Below, piece after piece: positions 40,948 through 50,438 of a stretch of DNA of 64,000 nucleotides. The translations under genes were made by a program, and so were the position numbers. The notes under the pieces were generated by a model. It ran no database searches, was not told the DNA's origin, and saw only the letters and a list, made by a program, of their open reading frames with translations. Position 1 is the stretch's first letter, and each line of letters begins with the position of its first letter. Source of the stretch: Acidobacteriota bacterium (lineage in GTDB: Bacteria; Acidobacteriota; UBA4820; DSQY01); contig JAJYLT010000002.1 of the NCBI GenBank assembly GCA_021787565.1, positions 1-64,000 of the forward strand. The letters are read 5' to 3'.

Positions 40948-42576
40948 TCACCAAGGCTTCATGCCGGGACTGCTCTCGGTATGCGGTTTGAGCTGGTCCT
41001 GCAGGGCCTTCGGTGGGGGCATGTGCAACTGCTCGAGGACGTCCGGCGGTTTGGGAGGCGGCGGTTGCCTCGGCGGGTTCTTCTCGGGTGGGGGAGGCGG
41101 CTCGGGAGGCATGGTGCGCAAAATCCATTCGTACAGAAGCTCCGCCTGCCGGTCCTGCGGGTCCATGACGAGGCGCGTCTTCAGGGCCCCCATGGCCTTT
41201 TCGCGATCGCCCTCCTGGACGAAGGCCTCGGCGAGGTTGTACAGGGCCGCCCCCTTCACCCGCGGATCGGGGCCCGCCAGGGCGAGCATGAACTCCTCCC
41301 TGGCCGCCTGGGGTTTCTTCAGCGCCAGGAGGCAGGTCCCCCGATTGTAGTGAAGCAGGGCACGGAGATCGGGCGTCCTTGCCTGCTGCTGGGCGCGCGC
41401 GTACAGCCCCTCGGCCCGCTCCACCCGGCCGGCATCGTAAGCATCGGAGGCCTGCTTGGCCAAGCGGGGGGCGGACTGGCCGCGCGTGGAAGAAGGCATC
41501 ATCATGGCCGCGGCGGCTATGAGGAAAGCGACGACCACCGTGCCTGCGGCGGGCGCGCCGCCGTTGGGTCGCCTGGTTTGGGTGCGCGGGATTCTCCGCC
41601 CGGGAATCAGCATGGCGAGCAGGAGCAGAAATAGGGCGGGTCCGAGGAACCAGGCGTACTGCTCTTGACGCATGGCGCGGGACTGGGAGGCGTACTCCTT
41701 GCGCTTGAGATGGCCCAGCTCCTCCATGATGCCGGGCACGGCGCTTCCGGAGCCGCTCAAGGACCAGTAGCGGCCGTCCGTCAGGGCGGCCACCTGCCGG
41801 AGGACCTCCTCGTGAAGCGAGGAGTGGGCCGGTCCGCCGGTGGAGGGATCGGTCACCGGCTTCCCGTCAGGTCCGGGGACCGTGCCGCCCGCCGTGGTTC
41901 CCACGCCGACGCAGAAGATCTTGACTCCCCTGGTCGCCGCCTTGCGCGCCGCCGCGGCCGTGTCCTGCGCCTGGTCTTCCCCGTCGGAAAAGATCAGGAT
42001 CACCTGATCCCGGTCCCTCTGCTCGGGAAGCAGCTTGAGAGCCTTCAGGATGGCGCGGCCGATGTCCGTCCCCTGCACCGGGATGAGATCGGAGTCGGCC
42101 ACGTCCAGGAGCATGTTGATGGCCCCGCTGTCCTCGGTGAGCGGTGAGAGGATGACGGGAACCCCGCTGAAGGCGACGAGCCCGAAGCGGTCGTCCCGGT
42201 CGCTGGCCAAGAGGCTCCTGATCTCGAGCCGCGCGCGTTCCAGGCGCGAGGGCTGGGTGTCGTTCACGTCCATGCTTCGGCTGGTGTCCAGGCATACCAC
42301 CACGTCCAGTCCGACCTTCTCCACCGTCTCCGCGACCTCGCCCCACTGCGGACGGGCGAAGCCGATGAGCGCGAGGGCGAACGCGAGCCAGAGGCACGCG
42401 GCCGCCACCAGGTCCCATTCTCTCGCCGGGGGTCTGGCCAGTTCCCGCACGCGCTCCTGCCCGCCCCAGCGCAGGAGGGCCCGAGATCTGCGGAAGCGCC
42501 CCACCAGGGCCAGCGCTAGGAGTACGGGGAAGAGCCAGAGAAGCCAGATGCCGGAGGGGTTGGCGAAGAGGGTCAC
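40948..42576 (-). CDS. BatB/BatC fusion: VWA-domain and TPR protein
   Basis: 542 aa. Two N-terminal transmembrane helices, then a von Willebrand A domain with MIDAS DTSRSMDVND near residue 97 and FSDGEDQAQD. Another membrane helix lies near 320-340 and a third hydrophobic stretch near 350-370. TPR-like repeats follow (YDAGRVERAEGLYARAQQ, LLHYNRGTCLL, ALYNLAEAFVQEGD) and a Pro-rich tail. In Bacteroides-type loci BatB and BatC are separate; here they are joined. It overlaps batA by 4 bp. Confidence 0.85.
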   Translation of the reverse strand: MTLFANPSGIWLLWLFPVLLALALVGRFRRSRALLRWGGQERVRELARPPAREWDLVAAACLWLAFALALIGFARPQWGEVAETVEKVGLDVVVCLDTSRSMDVNDTQPSRLERARLEIRSLLASDRDDRFGLVAFSGVPVILSPLTEDSGAINMLLDVADSDLIPVQGTDIGRAILKALKLLPEQRDRDQVILIFSDGEDQAQDTAAAARKAATRGVKIFCVGVGTTAGGTVPGPDGKPVTDPSTGGPAHSSLHEEVLRQVAALTDGRYWSLSGSGSAVPGIMEELGHLKRKEYASQSRAMRQEQYAWFLGPALFLLLLAMLIPGRRIPRTQTRRPNGGAPAAGTVVVAFLIAAAAMMMPSSTRGQSAPRLAKQASDAYDAGRVERAEGLYARAQQQARTPDLRALLHYNRGTCLLALKKPQAAREEFMLALAGPDPRVKGAALYNLAEAFVQEGDREKAMGALKTRLVMDPQDRQAELLYEWILRTMPPEPPPPPEKNPPRQPPPPKPPDVLEQLHMPPPKALQDQLKPHTESSPGMKPW

Positions 42577-43574
42577 GGCACCATCCTCCCCGGGCCGCCC
42601 TGCCAGAGGACCAGCGCGGCCAGGCAGAAGAGGGCGACGGCCAGCGGATAGAGGAACAGATCGCGGTAGCGGACGTAGCCCGAGGTGGTGATCTTGCTCC
42701 GCTCCAGCCGGTCGATAGCCTGGAAAATCTTGGAGAGGGCGCCGGCGTCCGACGCGCTGAAGTAGACCCCGTCCGTGATGTGCGCGATCTCTCTCAGCGT
42801 CTCCTCGTTAAAGCCGATATGGACGTACTGGAAGGTCTTGCGGCCGTTCTCGTCCGCGATGGGATAGGGGACGACCCCCTTGCTGCCGATCCCCACCGCA
42901 TCCCCGCGGATCTTGTGGTCCTTGAGCAGCCTCGCGGCCTGCAGAGGATCGAACTGCCCCCGGTTGTTCTCCCCGTCGGTGAGCAGGATGATCACCTTGC
43001 TCTTCTCCGGAGCGGAAAGGAGCCTCTTGCCCGCGGCGACCAGGGCGTCGCCGATGGCGGTCCCGTCCAAATCGGGGCGGTTCACCGCGTTCACCTCCTC
43101 GACGATTGAGAGCAGCGTGCGGTGATCGAGCGTCAGGGGGCAGCGGAGAAAGGGCACCGCGGCGAAGGTGATCAGCCCCAGGCGGTCGTTGGGGCGCTTG
43201 CGGACGAAGTCGGAGAGGACGGTCTTGGCGACGTCGATGCGGTTGTTGGGTTGGAAGTCCTCGGCGATCATGCTGCCGGAGACGTCCAGGCAGACCATGA
43301 TGGCCACGCCTTCCGTGGTGACCTGGGTCCGGGCCGTCCTGATGGCCGGCCTCGCCAGGGCGAGCGCCGCTGCCGCGAAGGCCGCCGTTATCAGCCCCGC
43401 CGAGATCCAGGGCAGAAACCGGTTGCGTCCGCCGAGGGCCTCGAGCAGCGTGGCCGGAGGGTAGGGAATGGCCCTCCGGGCTCTGTGAAGGAGCCAGGCC
43501 CTGTAAGCCAGGTGGGCCGGAACCGCGAGCAGCAGCCACAGCCAGGACGGGTGGCGGAATACGAACTCGCTCAT
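42573..43574 (-). CDS. batA: BatA-type VWA-domain membrane protein
   Basis: 333 aa. N-terminal membrane helices, VWA domain with MIDAS DVSGSMIAED near 98 and LLTDGENNRGQFD, and a C-terminal membrane helix. It overlaps its neighbours by 4 bp on both sides. MoxR-associated Bat proteins are implicated in envelope integrity and stress tolerance; the partner ATPase is at 45416. Confidence 0.85.
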   Translation of the reverse strand: MSEFVFRHPSWLWLLLAVPAHLAYRAWLLHRARRAIPYPPATLLEALGGRNRFLPWISAGLITAAFAAAALALARPAIRTARTQVTTEGVAIMVCLDVSGSMIAEDFQPNNRIDVAKTVLSDFVRKRPNDRLGLITFAAVPFLRCPLTLDHRTLLSIVEEVNAVNRPDLDGTAIGDALVAAGKRLLSAPEKSKVIILLTDGENNRGQFDPLQAARLLKDHKIRGDAVGIGSKGVVPYPIADENGRKTFQYVHIGFNEETLREIAHITDGVYFSASDAGALSKIFQAIDRLERSKITTSGYVRYRDLFLYPLAVALFCLAALVLWQGGPGRMVP

Positions 43575-44518
43575 GACGCCTTCTCCAGCGGGCGGGGACG
43601 AGCCACGGCCGCCAAGAGGCGGTGGATGCGGTTCCAGGCTTGGGTCTCCTCCTCCTCCTCGGGCCGATAGCGGGCGAAGCGGACGCGGTCACTGAAGACC
43701 AGGACCGAGAGGAGGTCTTCCGCGGCGGCGCCCTGGAGCTGCTCAGCCCGTGTCCAGTTCGCGCGGACCTCGGAGGTGGTCCACTCCAGGAAGGGAAGGC
43801 TGAATCGCGCCTCCAGATACTCGCGCAGCAGTTGGGATACCTGCGCGAAGCGTGCGTCCGGCGGGATGGCGGCGGCCCTCAGACGCTCCATCTCCTGGCG
43901 GATCCAGCGCTCTGGATCGGTCTCCCTCAGAGAGGGCTTCTGCTCGGGGCGCCTGGGCCTTCGGCGAAGGTGCCGCCTCCACAGAAAAGCGCCGGCGAAG
44001 GCGAGGCCCGCGGCGAGCAGAGCCAGAGCAGCCCAGCCCCACGGAAAGGGGAGGGGCACGGGCAGGGGCGGCTCGGGAGGCGGCTGGGGCTGGCGGCCCG
44101 GAGGAAGAAGAGGCGCGATGGAAATGGGCGGCGGAGTCACGGCGTAGACCAGGACCGATGCGGGCAGGTGGACCGCGACGCGGGCGGGAGGGAGCGACAC
44201 CGCGCCGGTGGCGAAGACCTGGACCGTCAGATCGAGCCTCAGGACCCCGGGAAAGGTCTCGGGGGGATGCTGGCGGATGGTGGCGATGCGTGCTCCTCCC
44301 CAATCCGCTCCCTCGGTGAGGTCTCCCTCCAGGTAGAAGGAGGCCGCGGGGATGGGGATGTCGATCTCCAGCGGGATGAGGTTCCCGAGGTGGTACACGC
44401 CGGGGGCCCATTGGGACGGGACCGCCTTGGGCGGAGGCTCTGGAGCCGCGTGGATCGCACCGGACATGGGAAGCAAGGCGATCGCCGCGGCCAGGGCGTA
44501 CGGTGCGAGCCGTCTCAT
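43571..44518 (-). CDS. Bat-cluster membrane protein (unknown function)
   Basis: 315 aa from ATG 44518, which overlaps the DUF58 stop. Signal peptide, periplasmic beta-rich region (residues of about 30-170), one membrane helix (PFPWGWAALALLAAGLAFAG) and a cytoplasmic helical domain (ARFAQVSQLLREYLEARFSLP-like order). The position between DUF58 and BatA genes is standard for a DUF4381-like or BatD-like component. Confidence 0.7.
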   Translation of the reverse strand: MRRLAPYALAAAIALLPMSGAIHAAPEPPPKAVPSQWAPGVYHLGNLIPLEIDIPIPAASFYLEGDLTEGADWGGARIATIRQHPPETFPGVLRLDLTVQVFATGAVSLPPARVAVHLPASVLVYAVTPPPISIAPLLPPGRQPQPPPEPPLPVPLPFPWGWAALALLAAGLAFAGAFLWRRHLRRRPRRPEQKPSLRETDPERWIRQEMERLRAAAIPPDARFAQVSQLLREYLEARFSLPFLEWTTSEVRANWTRAEQLQGAAAEDLLSVLVFSDRVRFARYRPEEEEETQAWNRIHRLLAAVARPRPLEKAS

Positions 44519-45396
44519 GCCGCCCGCCCGCGGAGGCGGCTCCTGAGGAAGCGCACCAGCGGCGCCGCTACGTCGCCCGAAGTACTCAGGACGAGGGTGT
44601 CCACGCTGGCCCGGCGCAGGCTCTGCAAGAGCATCTGCTTCTGGCGGAGGCGGGTTTCCCGGAAGCGGCGCCTGAGCGATGCCGATCCCGTCCAGGCCCA
44701 GCCGTAGCGGCCCGTCTCCGGGTCCTCCCACTCGGTCCACCCGCCGGAGGGGAGCTCGAGCTCGGCCGGGTCCTCGACGTAGACCGCGCTGAGGTCGTGC
44801 CGACGCGCCAGGACCGGCAGACCCCGCCCGAGCGGCGCCTGGAAGTCGGAGCAGAGAAAAACCGTGGCTCTCCGCGGCACGAGCCTGCTGATGGTGGCGA
44901 AGCAGGCTGGAAAGTCCGTGCCCCGACCTCTGGGTTCGAAGTAGAGAATCTCCCGCACCAGGCGGAGCACGTGTTCGACGCCCTTGCGTGGAGGAATGAA
45001 CAGCTCCGTCCGGTCCGAAAACAGGAGCAGACCGACGCGATCCTGGCTCCTGATGGCGGAAAAGGCCAGGAGGGCCGCGAGCTCGGCGAGCGACTCGCTC
45101 TTGAGGCGTGAGGTGGTCCCGAAGCGAAGGGAGCCGCTCACGTCCACCGCGAGCAGGAGAGTGCGTTCCCTCTCTTCGTGGAACTGCTTGATGTGGAGGC
45201 TCCCCGTGCGCGCCGTCACGTTCCAGTCGATGGAACGGTAATCGTCGCCGGGCTGGTAGGGGCGGACGTCACTGAATTCCATCCCCTGGCCCTTGAAGGT
45301 GGAGTGGTACTCGCCCGCGAGGACCTCGTTGACCGCCTTGCGGGTCTTGATCTCGATCTGCCTGACTTTCTTGCGGATCTCTTGGATGTCCAGCAT
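44515..45396 (-). CDS. DUF58 (MoxR-associated) protein
   Basis: 293 aa. The DUF58 core GQGMEFSDVRPYQPGDDYRS with IDWNVTAR lies near residues 35-62, and a VWA-like fold begins at LLLAVDVSGSLRFG. It is the usual companion of MoxR ATPases, 19 bp downstream of moxR. It has no membrane helix. Confidence 0.9.
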   Translation of the reverse strand: MLDIQEIRKKVRQIEIKTRKAVNEVLAGEYHSTFKGQGMEFSDVRPYQPGDDYRSIDWNVTARTGSLHIKQFHEERERTLLLAVDVSGSLRFGTTSRLKSESLAELAALLAFSAIRSQDRVGLLLFSDRTELFIPPRKGVEHVLRLVREILYFEPRGRGTDFPACFATISRLVPRRATVFLCSDFQAPLGRGLPVLARRHDLSAVYVEDPAELELPSGGWTEWEDPETGRYGWAWTGSASLRRRFRETRLRQKQMLLQSLRRASVDTLVLSTSGDVAAPLVRFLRSRLRGRAA

Positions 45397-45415
45397 GGGC
45401 GCTTCGAGAGGAGCC

Positions 45416-46402
45416 CTAAGGCACTTCCACGCTCTCGAATATCCGGGAGAGGAGGTTTTCCGGCGTAATGGATTCGGCCTCGGCCTCGTAAGTAAGGATG
45501 AGGCGGTGCCTCAGCACATCCATGCCCACGGCCTTCACGTCCTCGGGCGTGACGTAGGCGCGGCCCCTCAAGAAAGCGTGGGCCTTGGCGGCCAGCGTCA
45601 GGAAGAGCGTCGCCCTGGGGGAAGCCCCGTAGCGGATGTAGCCCTCCGCCGACAACTTGAAGCGGCTCGGGGTGCGCGTGGCCTGCACGAGGCGCACCAC
45701 GTAGTCCTTGATCCTTCCGTCCACGTAAAGCCCGTCCACGACCACCCGGGCCCGCAGGATGTCTTCGGGAGCCACCACGGCGGTGGCGACGGGGATGCGC
45801 CCGGTGCTCATGCGGTCCACCATCTGCCGCTCCTCCTCCGCGCTCGGGTAGGTCAGGACCACCTTCATGAGGAACCGGTCCACCTGAGCCTCGGGCAGGG
45901 GATAGGTGCCCTCCTGCTCGATGGGGTTTTCGGTGGCCATCACGAAGAAGGGATCGGGAAGGGGAAAGGTCTTGCTTCCCAGCGTCACTTGGCATTCCTG
46001 CATGGCTTCCAAGAGGGCCGATTGCACCTTCGCCGGCGCCCGGTTGATTTCGTCGGCAAGCAGAAACTGGGTGAAGATGGGCCCCTTTTTCGGATCGAAG
46101 GTGCCCTCCTTGGGGTTGTAGACGAGCGTTCCGATCAGATCGGCGGGCAGGAGATCTGGAGTGAACTGGATCCGCTGGAAGGAAGCGCTCACGGCGCCCG
46201 CCATGGACTTGGCGGCCAGCGTTTTGGCCAGCCCCGGGACGCCCTCCACGAGGACGTGACCGCGCGCCAGCAGGCAGATGATGAGCCGCTCCAAGAGGGC
46301 ATTCTGGCCTACGATAACCCTGCGCACCTCCTCGATGAGACGGGTCGTGGTGGCGGCTTCCGCGTCCACCCTCCGCTGGAGTTCTCGCAACTGTGCGTCC
46401 AT
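45416..46402 (-). CDS. moxR: MoxR-family AAA+ ATPase
   Basis: 328 aa from ATG 46402. Walker A is GVPGLAKT near residues 54-61, Walker B LLADEINRAPAKVQ, sensor ATENPIEQEGTYPLPEAQVD and Arg finger region DRFLMKV. MoxR proteins act as chaperones for the VWA proteins encoded beside them. It is the first gene of this cluster; its 5' end faces dispersed repeat copy 2. Confidence 0.93.
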   Translation of the reverse strand: MDAQLRELQRRVDAEAATTTRLIEEVRRVIVGQNALLERLIICLLARGHVLVEGVPGLAKTLAAKSMAGAVSASFQRIQFTPDLLPADLIGTLVYNPKEGTFDPKKGPIFTQFLLADEINRAPAKVQSALLEAMQECQVTLGSKTFPLPDPFFVMATENPIEQEGTYPLPEAQVDRFLMKVVLTYPSAEEERQMVDRMSTGRIPVATAVVAPEDILRARVVVDGLYVDGRIKDYVVRLVQATRTPSRFKLSAEGYIRYGASPRATLFLTLAAKAHAFLRGRAYVTPEDVKAVGMDVLRHRLILTYEAEAESITPENLLSRIFESVEVP

Positions 46403-46462
46403 GCAGGCCTCCCGGGGGCGATTGTACCGGCGGGACGGGGATGGAATCAAGAAGCATGGCCC

Positions 46463-46614
46463 CCCCAAATTCCGCGATGGAATTGCACTCGTAGGAGCGC
46501 CGCCCCCGGCGCGACGGACCGTACGCGGGCACCGCATCCTGGTCGCAGGGTCACGCGGTTCGCGGCGAGGCGCCGCTCCTACGCGGGCGTTGAGCCAATA
46601 TCGCGAAATTTGGG
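46463..46614 (+). repeat. Dispersed 151-bp inverted-repeat element, copy 2
   Basis: Begins CCCCAAATTCCGCGATGG and ends ATCGCGAAATTTGGG. Inner arms are GTAGGAGCGCCGCCCCCGGC and GAGGCGCCGCTCCTACG. It differs from copy 4 at only a handful of positions, so the family moved or recombined recently. It fills the divergent moxR-scpA intergenic region. Confidence 0.9.
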
Positions 46615-46677
46615 AGAGAGGCCGCGGGTGATTGGCGCCGAGCGTCCGGAGCGGGTAACATGGCGGCGGAGGATAGG

Positions 46678-47445
46678 ATGGCCATCATCGAGCCGGCGAC
46701 GAAGGAACAGGCTGAGACCGCGGGTTCCTCCAAGGAGCCGCGCTACCACCTCCCCGTCTTCGAGGGCCCCCTGGACCTCCTGCTCTACCTCATCCAGAAG
46801 AGCGAGATCGAGATCACCGACATCCCCATCGTGCAGATTACCGAGCAGTACAGCGCCTACCTGGAACAGATGCGGGATCTGGATCTCGACGTGGCGGCCG
46901 ACTTCATCCTGATGGCGGCCACGCTGATCCACATCAAGAGCCGCATGATCCTTCCCCGCCCGCAGGAGGGGGAGGTGGGAGATCCCCTCGAAGACCCGCG
47001 GCAGCCGCTCGTGGAGCAACTGCTGGAGTACAAGCGGTTCAAGGAGATCGCCCGACTGCTGGAGGAAAAGCTGGCGCTCTCATCGGCCCAGTTCTCCCGC
47101 GAGGCCGACGCGCTGGCGGCCGGGCTGGACCCCGAGCGTAGCTCGCTGGACGTGGACCTCTACGATCTGCTGGAGGCGCTCCAGCGGGTCGTCAAGCGCG
47201 CGGCGGACCGCAAAGAACGGCTGGTCTACGCACCCGAGGTGAGCCTGACCGCGAGGATCAACGCGGTCCTTGAACTGCTGGAGGGACATGGCTCCCTGCT
47301 GTTCACGGAGCTGTTCGAAGGGGGGTGCACCCGCCTGCACGTGGTGGTCACCTTTCTCGCCCTGCTGGAACTCGTCAAGCAGCGGGTGGTCCGGATCTTC
47401 CAAGAGGTGCCCCTGGGGCCCTTCCGCGTCGTCCTGGTGACCTAG
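46678..47445 (+). CDS. scpA: Segregation and condensation protein A
   Basis: 255 aa from ATG 46678, chosen for GGAGG seven bases upstream; ATG 46660 is also in frame. The kleisin N-terminus is VFEGPLDLLLYLIQKSEIEI with DIPIVQITEQY, followed by ADFILMAATLIHIKSRMILP. The C-terminal winged helix holds VVVTFLALLELVKQRVVRIF. It bridges SMC heads in the condensin complex. scpB is not adjacent; the next gene is convergent. Confidence 0.93.
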   Translation: MAIIEPATKEQAETAGSSKEPRYHLPVFEGPLDLLLYLIQKSEIEITDIPIVQITEQYSAYLEQMRDLDLDVAADFILMAATLIHIKSRMILPRPQEGEVGDPLEDPRQPLVEQLLEYKRFKEIARLLEEKLALSSAQFSREADALAAGLDPERSSLDVDLYDLLEALQRVVKRAADRKERLVYAPEVSLTARINAVLELLEGHGSLLFTELFEGGCTRLHVVVTFLALLELVKQRVVRIFQEVPLGPFRVVLVT

Positions 47446-48587
47446 CGCGGGAGTCCGGGGAGCGGGGCGGCTTCGCCGCACCGTGAACCCGGCAGGCGGA
47501 GATCGAGGCGGACCGCTCCTCCGTCCAGCTCCTGCCCGTGGATCTCGGCGTCCAGCCTTTGGGCGGCCATTTTGGCCGCCGGCAGTCCGAGGTGAAAGGA
47601 AGGGGATTGGAGGCCGGGCATCCGGCTGGGCTCCGGCACGAACCGTTCCAGGTAGCGCACCAGGGGTGGAGCGTCCCGCCTTCTCTCGGGGACGGTCAGA
47701 CTCCAGGTGGCCGCTTCGCCTTGTGCGCCACAATCGGCGATGATGACAGCCGAAGGGGCGGCCATATCCAGGGCGTTGAGCGCGAGAATCTCCAGCACGT
47801 ACAGAGCGAGGGGCTCGCTGGAAACGACGTGGAGACGGGAATGGCTGGTGCGGGCCAGGAAGCGCCCACGAGGCACCAGGCCCGTCTCCTCCCACCTTGT
47901 CAGGAGGTGGTTCCAGGCGTCCTCCAAGAAGACTTCACGGCGTCCTTCCTGCTCCTGGGAACGGAGCAGGCGGGAGAGGTCCAAGAAGGCCTCCACCATG
48001 GCCGAAAGGGTGGCGATGTTCCTCTGCACGGTGCGGACGGGCTTCTCCATCTCGGCAGATAGCGGGCCGTAACGGCCTCTCAGCAGCAGTTCGACATACC
48101 CCTGTATGACCACGGGCGGAGTCACGAGTTCGTGGAAGAGTACGGCAAGCAGGTCACTCTGGGCCGATGGGGGGTGCTCCGGCTTGTGGGGAGGCGAATC
48201 GTCCGCGTGGCTCTCCGATGAGTCAGCGGCTTCCGAGGGGAGAACCAGCACCGCGTAGGCCGCCTCCACGCCCGATCCCTTGGGGACAGGACGAATCTCG
48301 ATGATCAGGGACTGGGAGGAGCCGCCCGACAGGGGAACCGCGATGCGGTGCGTGGAGGGCCGGCCAGGCATCACCGGTAAGTGGGTTTGAATGGCCTTCG
48401 AAAGAACTTCCAGGGAAGAACGGCCAGGTGGGGCGCCGGCCGGTAGCGCCTCCAAGGAGATGCCAGGCAGCGACGAAAACGAGCTATTGAAGAAAAAGAT
48501 GCGCCCGCCGCCATCCGCCAGACAACAGGCCACGCCGATTTCGTCCAGCGTGGCGCACAACTCCTCCTCACTCAAGGACCCGCCCAT
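47442..48587 (-). CDS. Degenerate histidine-kinase-like protein
   Basis: 381 aa from ATG 48587 behind GGGAGG. A PAS-like domain lies at about 8-120 (LDEIGVACCLADGGGRIFFF). The dimerisation helix has FHELVTPPVVIQGYVELLL, resembling an H box. The ATPase part has NALD where the N box is expected, but no clear D-x-G-x-G; HLGLPAAKMAA replaces the second glycine box. It may not bind ATP normally and has no partner regulator nearby. It overlaps scpA tail-to-tail by 4 bp. Confidence 0.7.
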   Translation of the reverse strand: MGGSLSEEELCATLDEIGVACCLADGGGRIFFFNSSFSSLPGISLEALPAGAPPGRSSLEVLSKAIQTHLPVMPGRPSTHRIAVPLSGGSSQSLIIEIRPVPKGSGVEAAYAVLVLPSEAADSSESHADDSPPHKPEHPPSAQSDLLAVLFHELVTPPVVIQGYVELLLRGRYGPLSAEMEKPVRTVQRNIATLSAMVEAFLDLSRLLRSQEQEGRREVFLEDAWNHLLTRWEETGLVPRGRFLARTSHSRLHVVSSEPLALYVLEILALNALDMAAPSAVIIADCGAQGEAATWSLTVPERRRDAPPLVRYLERFVPEPSRMPGLQSPSFHLGLPAAKMAAQRLDAEIHGQELDGGAVRLDLRLPGSRCGEAAPLPGLPR

Positions 48588-48705
48588 CTCCAGCCTCCCT
48601 CCCGAAGCATACACCCGGACATTGGGATGTCCAAGAATCACGGGTGTCCCCATGGATCCGCCCTGCGGTGCTTTTCTGCCCGGCGGAGCGAAGCGGATGG
48701 TCCGG

Positions 48706-48856
48706 CCCCAATTCCGCGATGGAATTTGGCGCGTAGGAGCGCCGCCCCCGGCGCGATGGGCCGTTCACGGGAACCGCATCGTCTCGAAGGGTTCCCCCGG
48801 ATCGCGGCGAGGCGCCGCTCCTACAGAGGGGTTGCGCCTCCACCGCGGAATTTGGG
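48706..48856 (+). repeat. Dispersed 151-bp inverted-repeat element, copy 3
   Basis: Begins CCCCAATTCCGCGATGG and ends CCGCGGAATTTGGG, with inner arms GTAGGAGCGCCGCCCCCGGC and GAGGCGCCGCTCCTAC. It is more diverged in the centre than copies 2 and 4. It occupies most of the 330-bp divergent gap between the degenerate kinase and mlaE; nothing else is recognisable there. Confidence 0.9.
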
Positions 48857-48917
48857 TCCGGGGCGCGGCTTGACCCCGCCGACGCCACAAAGCTATCCTC
48901 TCGGGGGAGGATATCCA

Positions 48918-49682
48918 TTGGATTGGAGGAAGTGGCGAGTCTGGCAGGGACTGGAGTACCTGGGCGGGATCTCCGTCCTGGCTCGGGACACCGGGAAGGC
49001 CATCGTCTCCTCCCGCTGGGAGTGGGACCTCCTGAGCTATCAGATGGACCTCCTGGGCGTCCAATCGTTCTCCATCGTGTTGATCACCTCCGTGTTCATC
49101 GGCATGGTGCTCGCCCTGCAAACGGCCTACGCCCTGCGGTCTTTTGGAGCGAAGCTCTACGTCGGCGAGGCGGTGACCCTCTCCATGACCCGCGAACTTG
49201 CGCCGGTGCTCATCTCCCTGATGGTCGGGGGCCGGGTCGGGGCCGGGATCACGGCCGAGATCGGCTCCATGAACGTCACCGAGCAGATCGACGCGCTCAG
49301 GGCGTTGGGGGCCAACCCCGTCCGTAAGCTGGTGGTCCCCCGCCTGCTGGCCGTCGCGTTCACTCTGCCGCTCCTGGTGCTCATCGCCGACGCCCTGGGA
49401 ATCTTCGGGGGATACCTCATCTCCACCTTCCAGCTTCAGATTGCGGGCCGCTTTTACATGTCTCACGTGTTTCGCCTGCTGCAGTTCTCGGATGTCTTTT
49501 CGGGACTCGGAAAGACGCTGTTTTTCGCGCTGTCCATCACCCTCATCGGCTGTTACAACGGGATGAAGGCGAGTGGCGGGGCGGACGGGGTGGGCCGGGC
49601 CACCACCTTCACGGTGGTCCTCAGTTCCATCGTCATCCTCATCTCCGATTTCTTCCTGACCAAGCTTTTCCTAGCCTTCTAG
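48918..49682 (+). CDS. mlaE: MlaE-type lipid ABC transporter permease
   Basis: 254 aa from TTG 48918, chosen because GGGGGAGG lies eight bases upstream and the family is about 255-260 aa; the frame continues upstream only through the repeat element. MlaE signatures: TSVFIGMVLALQTAYALRSF, then LAPVLISLMVGGRVGAGITA and EQIDALRALGANPVRKLVVP. About five membrane helices. With MlaF and MlaD it moves phospholipids between inner and outer membranes. Confidence 0.9.
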   Translation: MDWRKWRVWQGLEYLGGISVLARDTGKAIVSSRWEWDLLSYQMDLLGVQSFSIVLITSVFIGMVLALQTAYALRSFGAKLYVGEAVTLSMTRELAPVLISLMVGGRVGAGITAEIGSMNVTEQIDALRALGANPVRKLVVPRLLAVAFTLPLLVLIADALGIFGGYLISTFQLQIAGRFYMSHVFRLLQFSDVFSGLGKTLFFALSITLIGCYNGMKASGGADGVGRATTFTVVLSSIVILISDFFLTKLFLAF

Positions 49683-49685
49683 TCC

Positions 49686-50438
49686 ATGGAAACCTTCATC
49701 GAGTACCGCGAAGTTGAGAAGGGCTTCAACAACAACCGGGTGCTCCGGGGTGTCGATCTGACCGTGGCCAAGGGGGAAACGCTTGTCATTCTCGGAGGGT
49801 CCGGTTCGGGAAAATCGGTCCTCTTGAAACTGACCATAGGGCTGCTGAGGGCTGACCGCGGCCACATCCTGGTCGCCGGTCAGGACGTGACCCATCACAC
49901 CGAGGAGGAGTGGATGGCGGTGCGCCACCGCATCTCCTACATGTTCCAGTGGGGAGCCCTGTTCGATTCCATGTCCGTCTACGACAACGTGGCCTTTCCG
50001 CTCAGAGAGCACAGGGCCTGCGACGAGCCGGAGGTGGAGAGGCGGGTGTCGGAGAAGCTTGCCTTGGTGGGGTTGAGCACCGCCAAAGACTTGTACCCCT
50101 CGGACTTGTCCGGAGGGATGAGAAAACGGGCGGCGCTCGCCCGTTCCATCGTCATGGAACCGGACTGCATCCTGTACGACGAACCCACCTCAGGCCTCGA
50201 CCCGATCACCGCCGACAGCATCAACCGGCTCATTAGAAGGACCCAGAGGCTCCTGGGCGTAACCTCGGTGGTCGTGACGCACGATATCCAAAGCATGTTT
50301 CGCGTTGCTGACCGCCTGGCATTCCTGTACCAGGGGACCATGGCCTTCATCGGCACGCCTGAGGAGGCCAAGGTCTCCGAGCACCCCGTGTTGAGGGGCT
50401 TTATCGAGGGGAGAAACCCCGATGAAAACGAACCCTGA
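49686..50438 (+). CDS. mlaF: MlaF-type ABC transporter ATPase
   Basis: 250 aa, starting 3 bp after mlaE. Walker A GGSGSGKS (37-44), ABC signature LSGGMRKRAALARS near 142, Walker B CILYDEPTSGLDP, and H-loop THDIQSMF. It powers the MlaE permease in the cytoplasm. It overlaps mlaD by 17 bp. Confidence 0.95.
   Translation: METFIEYREVEKGFNNNRVLRGVDLTVAKGETLVILGGSGSGKSVLLKLTIGLLRADRGHILVAGQDVTHHTEEEWMAVRHRISYMFQWGALFDSMSVYDNVAFPLREHRACDEPEVERRVSEKLALVGLSTAKDLYPSDLSGGMRKRAALARSIVMEPDCILYDEPTSGLDPITADSINRLIRRTQRLLGVTSVVVTHDIQSMFRVADRLAFLYQGTMAFIGTPEEAKVSEHPVLRGFIEGRNPDENEP

Noticed and set aside
48627-48917. A longer mlaE starting at 48627
   Set aside because: The added codons translate dispersed repeat copy 3; the TTG at 48918 has a good ribosome site and gives the family length.
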